Source: Arctopsyche grandis
Lineage: Eukaryota; Arthropoda; Insecta; Trichoptera; Hydropsychidae
Direction: 5' to 3'
DNA: 64,000 bases
Assembly (NCBI RefSeq): GCF_051622035.1
Contig: NC_135358.1
Location: 8,349,001-8,413,000, forward strand
Translations under genes and position numbers: made by a program
The notes under the pieces: generated by a model
Database searches by the model: none
Seen by the model: only the letters and a program-made list of their open reading frames with translations
What the model was told of the DNA's origin: nothing
Shown here: positions 43,430 through 53,356 of the stretch, piece by piece
Layout: each line of letters begins with the position of its first letter
How positions within the stretch are numbered: the stretch's first letter is position 1

Positions 43430-43800
43430 ACATGTGTATTTGTATGTACAGCGAAGTAGGTATTGGATTCGCTGGAACGAGCCAGGTCGAGTTCCTGAAG
43501 CTCACTGGCATCTGGGGACGATGCACTGGTTTATAAAGGTGTTGCTTGAACAACGCGTAGCTGGGCTGGTGAGATCACGTCCTGGAAGATTCCGACGGGG
43601 TCGAGGTCTTCCTTTGTGTTCTATGTTTGATACGTATGTAGTTGCGTAGCTCCTTGGGATTTGCCGTGTACTCGTGATTGCGTATCTAGAGCGAGTCGAA
43701 TCGCCTTTATGGGTAAGCTGCACTAAATATTTCGGCCACTTCTGACTTTCGTGTACGAGAACAGGACTCGATAATGTCATTTGTACAGATTAAGTTCGGC
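43430..43800. other. unassigned repeat-like stretch
   Basis: Moderate GC, ORFs on both strands without recognisable motifs; a minus-strand AATAAAGATCC lies near 43410. Possibly LTR sequence, but no convincing termini or duplication were found. Confidence 0.3.
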
Positions 43801-43861
43801 GAGGGAAATAGGTGATATTATCGACCTAGTTTCGTATGGTACAAGTCGTGCTATATCCATT

Positions 43862-44066
43862 GATGTATAATACACATAGATGGGCCCTGACGTGTGATTT
43901 TGGTCGGAGATCTTGTCTTCACTAACTGGGGGGTGCGGGGGCTTTAACTAGTGGGGAAGTTGGGTTTTTTTCCCTACGACGCAACGGTACCTACCTACCT
44001 ACTAAGAGAAACTGTGCATGCGCCAAAAGGGAGACCAGTATAACACGTGAGGGCGGATCTAGTGTA
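43862..44066. mobile_element. MITE family D, copy 2
   Basis: Begins ATGTATAATACACATAGATG and ends GAGGGCGGATCTAGTGTAT, with the same interior phrases as 18665-19016 (GATTTTGGTCGGAGATCTTG, TGTGCATGCGCCAAAAGGGA). It lacks the second inverted arm of copy 1. Confidence 0.65.
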
Positions 44067-44102
44067 TTTTTATTTTTTACATACATATTTTCACATACAT
44101 AT

Positions 44103-44267
44103 TATGGAGGATGAACGAATGAGACGACTGGTATGTTGAATGCACGTGTTTATTATATGACAGCTAAAGGCAGAGTGGTAGTGGCTCTCCGAACCCAGCC
44201 GGGTTGGTCCCTACTCGCAGGAAGGCAACCAAACTCGACCATGTCGTATAAGCGAGCCGCCACAGGT
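44103..44267 (-). mobile_element. family C LTR-like copy 2
   Basis: The reverse complement of the 18273-18434 element, from TATGGAGGATGAACGAATG to GCGAGCCGCCACA. No target duplication was found. Confidence 0.6.
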
Positions 44268-44429
44268 TCATACGCCTGGACGTAGTTCGTGGTTTTTATG
44301 GGTTCAGTGAGTTCTTCCTTTGTTTCCAAGACACGTTAATAGAAACACGTGTCGACCTTTTGACGAGGCGAGCGTGTGCCATGCGTTAATGACTTTCCTG
44401 GATATGTGTCGCAGTGACCTGATGAGATC

Positions 44430-44692
44430 ATTTCAGTTGTACTATATGCCTACAATATATTACAAGATATAACAATAACTAAAGGTTCGCAACAGAAAAT
44501 TGGGAAGGAAATGCCAATTTTACAGGAATCGTTTCAATGAAAATCAGAAAAATTGGCAAATTCTGATAAGAAACGATCGACCTAGACAAATCAAGGTCTG
44601 GCCAGCAACGAGACTTAGCGGGGGAATCGAATTCGTAACATCAAGTACGAAATAATTCTACATTCACCACTAGACCACGCCGCTGGGTATTA
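44430..44692 (-). mobile_element. tRNA-headed SINE, second family with shared core
   Basis: On the minus strand the head reads CAGCGGCGTGGTCTAGTGG (A box) and, about 45 bases on, GAATTCGATTCCCCC (B box). Then come CCAGACCTTGATTTGT and CAATTTTTCTGATTTTCATTG, the same central order as in the SINE at 4852-5290, although the heads differ. The 3' end is unclear. Confidence 0.6.
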
Positions 44693-44994
44693 TACATCAA
44701 CGGCTATATCTCTACACTGGTACTAACCGACAATATGTTGTACATTTTAAATCTAAATTTGCACAACGAAAAGAATGAGAGGAAGTTTGAATTTGTGAAA
44801 ATTGTAATTTTTAATATGGTATCACTGCTGAATGAGGACAAGCAAAGAAGAGGAAGAAGTGTTGAGTGAAGAGACGGTGGGAGTTGTAGTGGGGATAGGG
44901 AGAGACGAGCAGAAAGAGTCAAGAGTCGGTTAGTGCGCAGTCGGCCTTCGCTGCGGACGGTGGCCGTGGCGTAGGGCAGAGCGAAGAGTGAAGG

Positions 44995-47900
44995 ATGGAA
45001 GACGAGCTGGAGGACCGCGTGTTCTACCAAACGTACGCTTCGCACGCCAGGCTGGTGGCTCGGGCTTCGCTGCCCGGCTGGGGATGGGGATGGGGATGGG
45101 GCCGGCTCGCGCGCCTCTACCTGCTCCGCTACGAGGTGGTGCTCTTCAGCCTGGCCATGGTGGTGGTGCTGATGTACATCCAGGCCGTGGACGTGTGGAG
45201 CCGCGCGCTGCTCGGCCGACTGGGCTCCAGGTCCCGCTCGTCGGTGCTGCCTTCGCCCACCGGCAGCTCCTCGGAGCACCGCTCCTGGGACCTGAAGACG
45301 GCCAACGCGGCCGCCTACGCGCTGCAGGGGCGGCGCCCCCGCATGGAGGACCGCTTCGTGGTGGACGAGGACGTCCGCCGCACCGGAGTGTCTCTCTTCG
45401 CCATATTCGACGGCCACGGCGGTGAGTTCGCGGCCGACTACGCCAGGGACCACCTCATCCCTCTGCTCTCGGACAAGATCCTCGCCGTCAAAGACGTGAT
45501 ATCCGGCAAAGCCACCGACGACAAATTACCCCAACCCGACAACAGCAACAAGTCCCTCAAAGAAAACCCCCTCCTCGTTGACCGCAACAAAAGTTTCAAG
45601 AAGACCATGAGCATGGCCGACGACACCGCCAAGAAGGAGGTGACCGATCCCGAGCTGCTGAGCAAGCTGAGTCTGTCCCGACCCATCACTAGGGAGGTCC
45701 GTCCGACGTCGTCCACTCCCGTCAGAACGGTGCCAACTCCTCTCTCCGCGTACGTAGACGCCGGCAAAATCAATTACGGCAAACTGATCTCCGATCAAGT
45801 GTTGGCTGTGGACAAATCGCTCGTCGAGGAGGCGAAGAAAACTATGGACGTGGCCGGTACGACCGCTCTGATCGCTATTTTGGAGAACGAAATGCTCACC
45901 GTAGCCAACGTCGGTGACTCTAGAGGTGTGATGTGCGATTCTAAAGGCAATGCTATCCCTCTGTCTTTCGATCACAAACCACAACAAGCAAGTATAATTA
46001 TTGTCTTTTTAACTTCACTGAAAAATTACCAAAAATTACCGAGCATTTTTTCAAACTCAATTTAATATCATTCACCGAGAAAACCAATCCTTATAAACGT
46101 GGTGAAAAAAAAGCAGGAAAAAATCTTTAAAAATTAAACTGGGAAAAACACCTGACCATTGATTTCAGTACTCAATTTAGGCACATCAATATTAGATTTT
46201 AAGTTTTAAGAATTAAGCAATTTTCCCGCAAAATTAAAAAATTGCGCAATTTTTAAACGTTCACATTTCATAAACTAGAGCAAATTTAGAAAAATTATTA
46301 CCACGTTCGATTTCAGTGGATTAAACTCTTTAATAAAGTTTTGATTCCGGGTTCTAGTCCTTTCTGAAATTCGTCTGCCATTTAAGTCACTTTGCTAAAT
46401 TTGACAGTCCTAAGTTGAAAACTGTGAATATGCATAATGGAAAAACATTTTTATATCTATTTATTTATTATTTAGATGATTTGCAGGATACAATTCAATC
46501 CAACAACGTGGTTATATATTTTTGACTGTTCATTATGTTGATTAATAAAGGGCGGTACAAAACAAGAAAGCAAAAAGCATGGTTTTTTATGAATTTAATA
46601 ATTGCGATCTTTGTTTGCGCCAAAAGAATTCATGGACTGCCGAAGACTATTGATGACGGTTTTTTTGGGTTTATAAGAAGAAAATTTAATCAGAAGAATG
46701 TTTAAAAAATGAATACATTTAACAATTTATGTAGAATTTAATATTAGGTCATTTTTTTTTGTATTTGCTCGGCAAACAAAGATGTCTTAAAATAGTAATA
46801 TGTAAAAGAACTCTGTCTATTGTCTCAATGGAAATGTTCTTTTTTTTTGCTTTGTCTTTTTAATAATACAAAATTAGAAAACGTGCATAATAATTAGGAT
46901 CAGAATATTTTTACAAAATACTTTGTCTAGCTATGATTACTGAAAGGCTAATTAATTCATCAATAGACTTTATTATGAACGATTTTATTAAATTAAAATA
47001 AATATTTTTTATTTATATATTTTCGGATAGTTTTTTATAGCGAGGCCAATCAAACCCAAATATTTTATATATAAATTCCATATTTTTTAAAAATTAATTT
47101 CCTATTTTTGGGTTACATTTAATTCTAATTGTAAAGACGTGGAAATCATCATCATTATCATCTACAGCCGCTCACCATCCACTGCTGGATGAAGGCCTCT
47201 CCAACACGCTTTCGCTCGTCTCTATTTTGCGCAACTCATATCCACCCATCTTCCCTGCGGTCTTCCTTTTACCCTTTTACATTCTCTCGGGTACCATTCT
47301 AGCACTTCTTTTGTCCATTCTTCTAGCCACGTGGCCCATTGGCATTTCCATTTCAATCTCTTTACCTAATTTCACTATGTCCACTACCCTTGTAATACTT
47401 CTCACCCACGTATTCTGCTTCCTGTCTTTCCTCGTTATGCCGAACTTACAGCTTTCTATACTTCTTTGAGTGCATTGGACTTTGTGTTCAATGTCGAAGT
47501 TTCACATCACTGGCATAACAGTTTGATCAAGATCTTTTTATTCTTCAGGCAGAGTGGCATTTTTAATTAAAAAGAAAACATTCATTCGTCCAAATGCAAT
47601 CCATCCTGATTTCACACGTCTCTTTATTTCTTTTTATTTACTACCGGACATTTTTATTATTTGGAAATAATCAACTGAAATTATTTATATTGTATTATGT
47701 ATATGTTAGGCGAAATTTATACTCGGTGTAAGCTTACATTGCTAGCATTATATCAACACAGTTGGGTTTAATAATGAATATAATCAGTCACATTTCGAAT
47801 AACACATATCAAACAATCGCAATATATTTTTTTTGCAGATGAGAGAACAAAAGCGAATCAAAGAAGCGGGTGGTTTCATAGCTTTCAACGGTGTTTGGAG

Positions 47901-48234
47901 GGTGGCCGGTATTTTGGCAACGTCCAGAGCGATGGGAGACTATCCGTTGAAAGATAAGAAGTACGTGGTGGCCGATCCCGACGTCTTGACATTCAACCTC
48001 ACCGATCACAAGCCGCTGTTTGTGATCCTGGCCACCGACGGACTGTGGGACACGTTCAGTAACGAGGAAGCGGTGAATTTCATCAAAGAGAGACTGGACG
48101 AGCCCCTCTACGGCGCCAAAAGTCTAACTCTGCAGTCTTATTACAGAGGATCCGTCGACAACATCACCATACTCATCGTCAACTTTAAAGATAAGAAAAT
48201 TGTGGTATCGTCCACCAAAAACGATTACTCGTAA
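44995..48234 (+). CDS. PPM1L-type metal-dependent protein phosphatase (PP2C)
   Basis: Ser/Thr phosphatase; the mammalian relative PPM1L is anchored in the ER and acts on stress-kinase and ceramide-transport targets. Two exons: 44995-45987 and 47839-48234, 462 aa. Residues 28-36 are a Trp-Gly tract, and a membrane segment spans about 41-64 (LYLLRYEVVLFSLAMVVVLM). PP2C motifs: RRPRMEDRF (114-121), FDGHGGE (138-144), TVANVGDSRG (302-311), ILATDGLWD (394-402) and SVDNIT (436-441), so the metal-binding acidic residues are present. The region between DGHGG and VAGTTAL (about 150-285) is much longer than in mammalian PPM1L and Ser/Lys rich. The intron starts GCAAGT, not GT; HKPQQ joined to MREQKRIKEAGGF matches the family exactly, so a GC-AG intron is the best model. 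Exon 1 is GC-rich. Confidence 0.93.
45988..47838 (+). other. GC-AG intron of the PPM1L gene
   Basis: The donor CAA|GCAAGT fits the strong consensus of the minor GC-AG class, and the acceptor is TTTTTGCAG. It contains a diverged relative (46077-46380) of the PIWI-intron inverted-repeat element and an RTE-like LINE relic on the minus strand (47130-47530). Confidence 0.8.
47130..47530 (-). mobile_element. RTE-like LINE (family X) 3' relic
   Basis: The minus strand reads RKDRKQNTWVRSITRVVDIV, then MGHVARRMDK, KGKRKTAGKMGGYELRKIET and VLERPSSSSGW in shifting frames. This is the same C-terminal order as the relic in the striatin intron (32020-32310). It ends in a (GAT)-rich tail on the minus strand (ATGATGATTTCC). 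Confidence 0.6.
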
Positions 48235-49998
48235 TCCAATCAATCCGACGCATATCGACTATGTAAGTTTTCTCATAACGAATTCTCAGGGTATTAAAAT
48301 TTTTTCGACGAATCGTCGATGCGGTTTTTGCAAATGTCAAACGATGTGTTGTGTTTATTGTATTATATTCACTAATACTAAGTAATTCAGATATCAAGAT
48401 TATTTAGTATGTTGGATAAAAAATATGTAAGGTCGGTGAACGAAACGAATTATCAATATACATATTACACACAACTGATCATTTTCTGATCACTGATCAT
48501 ATTGAGAGAACTGATCAAATTAATGACTCAGAAATGATGACCACACGTTTATTAGCTAGTTAGATTTATGATCTCACGATGAATTTCACAAAATGTCACA
48601 GAAAATCTCATCCAACTATTCTAACCATAAGCGGAGATCATCATCTTTGATGTATTTTCTTTCTACCGTCCAGTAATTGGTTTTTATAACTCGTATACTG
48701 CTTTATATAATATGTATGTTTATGCAGATACTATTTGTGTGTGCATATGATGTAATGGCGCAAGTTTGATGTGACATGTAATGAAGCAATTGCATAAATA
48801 ACATCCATATTTTGTTGACAGCTATTTTTGACATGCAAATTATTCAATTGAATACACAACACATGTTTGAATCGAATACATGTTAAGTGTGCTTTTGTTG
48901 TATGTATTTGAATTGGTGCTACTAAATTTTATGATATAATGTACGTTTTTAATAAGAATTGGTGGTAAATGTGCAATATGTTGATTTACCACGTCGTAGT
49001 AACAGCGTGCTAGCTTGGATGTTCTTCGAGTCTGAAAATTTGTACTATTGAACTTTTTCGTGGGTGTTTTTTTTTGTTGTATTCGAACTTTTACGTATTT
49101 TTAGATGTGTCTTTATCGGTTCCAAAGAGTACCCCCTAGTCAGCATTCGTCGTTCAGATCAGTGGTCGGAGACCGACAGCTTTCGTTTCTTATACTGGGT
49201 TGACACTGTGTGAATAGTTTGGACGAGTAACTTAGACGTTACTCAAAAGGTAAGCCAAGCATTTGATATCCAACCTAAATAAGATTTCAACTGTATACAA
49301 GAAGCGTTCCAGAATGGCGGCGGAGAACGGAGTGTCGAGGTATATAGGAAAAATGGTCAGAGCCGGAGGCAATACGGTTTTTTAATCTTCTGAGCTTTTT
49401 ACATATCTCCTTTACGTTTCACTTACGATTAAAATTCAGGAAAAAGTTTGCCTCTTATCCGATCGTTTTCATACTTTGCCCAATTGCTCATTTTGGTCAT
49501 CAATATAAGTAAATGGATCCTCCGCCGTTACGATGGTGCAAAAATATCGTGTAAAACGCGTTTGAAATTTGAATTTCTGAAAAGTGCCCGACGTCTATCC
49601 AGTTTTTAGTTTTGAACATAGATGGCGGTAGTAAAATTAAATTATTGGTATATTTATTCAAAATAATAATTTTTGTATCTTCCCGCTAAACCTCACAAAG
49701 AAAATGATTACAGTCCAATGAGTTCATATTTTTCTGTTTGTCGAACGGGAGAGAGTTTGATTAATTTCTAGTTATTTATTAACGTGTCTACGACAGCTGC
49801 TATACCTTGCAGTGCCAGATCCGTCATTTTTATTAACGATCGTTGACACGTCGATTACGTGTCAACCACGTTTACAAGTCACTTGGACGTCCAAGCTACT
49901 CATAGTGTGTCAACTGGGTATTTAAGTTTTGTGCAGAAATAATTAATTTTATATGAAATTTATTTCAAGATATTGGAATGAATCGGGAAACGCCTTAA
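48235..49998. other. PPM1L 3' flank
   Basis: No further exon recognised. It probably includes the PPM1L 3' UTR; no clear AATAAA lies close to the stop. Confidence 0.35.
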
Positions 49999-50211
49999 AC
50001 CTTTGCCCTCGGCCACTTTCACGGTGCTTTTTTTTTAGGGAGTTTTTAAATCGAGTTTTCGACTATAAATATATATTGTAATATTTGCTCAAGTGACCGA
50101 ATATGTATGTCAATTGAAACCTGAAGTATTTTGTTAACACAGTGAGTCACGCTGTGCTCGCTGGTGGTATTTTACGCATGACTTCTGTAGCAGTCATCCA
50201 CGGGCAAAGGG
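49999..50211. mobile_element. piggyBac-like MITE (TTAA), family 3
   Basis: ACCTTTGCCCTCGGCCAC at the left and CCACGGGCAAAGGG at the right, each next to TTAA (49995-49998, 50212-50215). 213 bp, non-coding. Confidence 0.65.
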
Positions 50212-50215
50212 TTAA

Positions 50216-51299
50216 TAAGGCTATTTTCAAATGAAAAATGGTTTAAAACTGATGAACGTAGAGGCTTATTTTGTATACATGTATATTTCTATCAAAACTA
50301 AAAGTGATACTTTTATAAACAAACAATAGAAAGAATATAAAATGGAAATAGTCATTTAAGTGGAGATTATTTTGATTAGTAGTGATATTTATTAAATAAA
50401 ATTTATATTCTATAATATGTCGCAGCTCTGAAAATTTCTCTGAAAGTTTTCTCTAATTTGGAATATGTAGGTTTTTTTTTTTTTGTGATAACTGACTCGT
50501 GGAGACAGTGATAAATGAATTGATGGCGTTACGTTCGCTATGCATTTTATTGATTTATTACCGTTGGGCCGTAATTAATGGATTAAGCTGTGAAAAGTGT
50601 GTGTATATTACTTTTTTTGAGTGACATTTTCTCTATATTCAGTTGCATAAATATTTACATTGTATACTTTCCGACTTCAAACATTACTACAATTTTATAC
50701 GTCGTGTTGATTTATTGTTAATTTATTTGTATCAATCTGCTGTTACGTGTTCTTTTGGCGAATATTCGCTAGTGTATGTATTATGTGCAGTATTTTCATA
50801 TATTAGGCATATAATCTCGACAAGTTCCTTTTATTGATAAATTAGTGTACACGACTCGTCAACCACGTATTCCAGTTTCGATACATTTGAAAGCTATATG
50901 CATACAAATTTGAAATCATTTAATTTAGCTTTTTGTTTGTTAATAAATTGATGTTTATATATTTAAATTCTGATACATGTATGGTTACCAGGAAAATAGT
51001 CTATTGACAAATATAGCTCTATTTTCTTTTCGTTTTCTCGCATTTAAGGCTCTAAGCGATATATGATAGTTCTGAGTACCAAATAATAAACATATTTGTA
51101 TTATAATAATATTAAGAACGTGCTGTGCAATATTCCCCCCTGTTTTATATATATATATATATATATATTTTTAGTAGTTTTGAGCCTTTCTCAAATTCCA
51201 TTGTTTGTATGATCAAGAAGTGTTACAATTATATTGGAAATTGTGTTATTACTTTGTTGAAAGGTCTAATTTTTTACTTATATATTATTTATTGAAAAA

Positions 51300-51376
<77 letters not shown>

Positions 51377-52079
51377 GTTAAAAGTGTTGTTTTTTTTATT
51401 TATTATTATTAGTTATTTGTTGTGTGCCAAATTTTATTTACCTATTAGATGTGATGTATTGGAAATATGTGTTTTTTCTTTTAATAAATACATTTTTTTT
51501 TATATAGAAAGCATTTTATTTTTGTAATTTACATCAATTTCGAATTTCAGTCACTTATGTGATGGTGATTTTGTATATTTGTAATGAATAAAAAAATTGT
51601 ATACATTTAAATGATTTTAAATTCAGTCTACATTATTCACGAAAAATCACAGTGAAGTTAAAAAAAATATACAAATTCAATGCGACGTTTTTAACATAAA
51701 TTTTTGTACACTAAAATTATTCATTATTTAAAAAGTTTGAAAAAGACTTATTGTTCTACAACGAGAAATAATTATGTAATACCTACATATATACAGCAAA
51801 ACTTTATTATAGAGTTCAAGAAGACGAGTATAATTTGCTTATAATGAGGAATTCTCAAAATAAACACTAATTTTTGTGTTAGGCATTCAAATTTTTTGTT
51901 TACCGTCAACAGTCAAAATTTAATAACAAGTGTGTTGCTTAGAAACAAGTTTGACTGTATAAAGAATAATACATATATATTAGATATTCCCGGAATTAAT
52001 GTCGTTTTTATAATATACAATTTTGACTCGGTCTCTTTCGGTTCGTTGGCAAGTGAAGACGTGTCTTGTGTTTTCAAAG
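50216..52079. other. AT-rich gene-free stretch with (TA)n
   Basis: Contains a (TA)n run at about 51301-51374 and a shorter one near 51148-51170. No gene seen. Confidence 0.45.
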
Positions 52080-52680
52080 TCTATAAATACGCTACAATGC
52101 ACGGAATACAATCGGATCAATTTACCTATAAATATGTATCCCATGTTGTTTTTGTATGTTTTTGAATGCATTATGCAATTTTTACTGATGCTTGCTTATC
52201 TTGCGAGTAATATAAACAAACAGAGAAGTTTTTATCGGACATACGTCGAACACCAAGCATCAAATACGACTGATGCTAACATTATTTAGGATTGTCTGTG
52301 GACAGTCGTCACTTGACAACAATATGACGCCTAAAGCCACTTCTATAAATATAAAATTTCTCAGCGTGTCCATCAGAAGCTCATTTAATGAGCATAATGT
52401 TATTGTTGTTTCACGCGAAAAAAAGGGCCGTAGAGGCTTCAAAATTCATTTGAGACATATAAGGCAATATACTGGATGTAAGGAAGTGCCAACGTTGGTT
52501 TAAGAAATTTCAATCGGGCAATCTCAGCTCGGATGATGAGCCTCGAAGTGGACGGTGCGATGCATGCAAGAGGATTAAGCATCTCTAAATGCGGATATCG
52601 AAGCAAATCCAATTTTGACTCTTGATGAATTATCGCAAATCCAATGTTGACTCTTGATGAATTAAAAAAATTAAGTTTGA
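52080..52680 (+). pseudogene. mariner-like transposase relic and 5' flank
   Basis: The frame near 52480-52560 reads CQRWFKKFQSGNLSSDDEPR, then SGR, a hallmark of mariner transposase N-terminal domains, after a damaged RHIRQYTGC region. Later DANPILTLDELS is recognisable but disrupted by stops and a small local duplication (CAAATCCAAT-TTGACTCTTGATGAATT twice). The leading part, 52080-52340 (CACCAAGCATCAAATACGAC, CTGATGCTAACATTATTTAG), recurs inverted at 57265-57440. No catalytic half is present. Confidence 0.65.
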
Positions 52681-53356
52681 ATTTTACTATGAAAAACGAC
52701 GGGACGACCTAATAGATTTTAAATTACATGTATATATTGCTAATTTAGGACAAGAAAATCCAAAGCAAATATACGTATATGTACATATATATCAGTTTAG
52801 ACGTAGTAAACAATTACACAAAATTAGTACAGAACATTTGTAATATGTATGTAAATACCTCAATGCGAGTGTAGGTAGGTAGATAGATATTCACAATACT
52901 ATAAAAATATCCTTTTATGGATAATATACATTATGTTGTACAAAATAATATAAAAATATTAGTTAGGTAACTCTTTAATATGTTTACCACAAACATTATT
53001 GCAATCTTAATCATATTATCGATGTTTCAGAATTAAAAATGAAGGTTTATCAATTTTTAATTTGATCATGTGAAAATATTTTTATCAATTTATTTTCACT
53101 ATATGAATAATACAAAAGAAACGATGGTAGTATACAAAGCTATTAATAATACACATTACATATGAGAATTCACACACGAAAAAAAAACAACACTTAAATA
53201 ATCACAGAACTGAAATTGTAGGATGAAATCAACGTTGTTTGACACCAGTTAGACACAAACTGTTAAGTACTTTCATATATTTTATATTTATTATAAAAGT
53301 TTTTCCATATGCTTGTTATAAATTTAATTGTGTTGTAACAAATCACTTAAATACTA
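52681..53356. other. intergenic stretch downstream of ATG4
   Basis: AT-rich, no gene. A minus-strand AATAAA at 53287-53292, 65 bp past the ATG4 stop, is the probable ATG4 polyadenylation signal. Confidence 0.45.

Noticed and set aside
44704-45453. 249-aa minus-strand ORF opposite PPM1L exon 1
   Set aside because: A shadow of a GC-rich exon whose plus-strand reading matches PP2C motifs precisely.
47227-47469. 80-aa plus-strand membrane-like ORF in the PPM1L intron
   Set aside because: Antisense of an RTE-like LINE relic recognisable on the minus strand.
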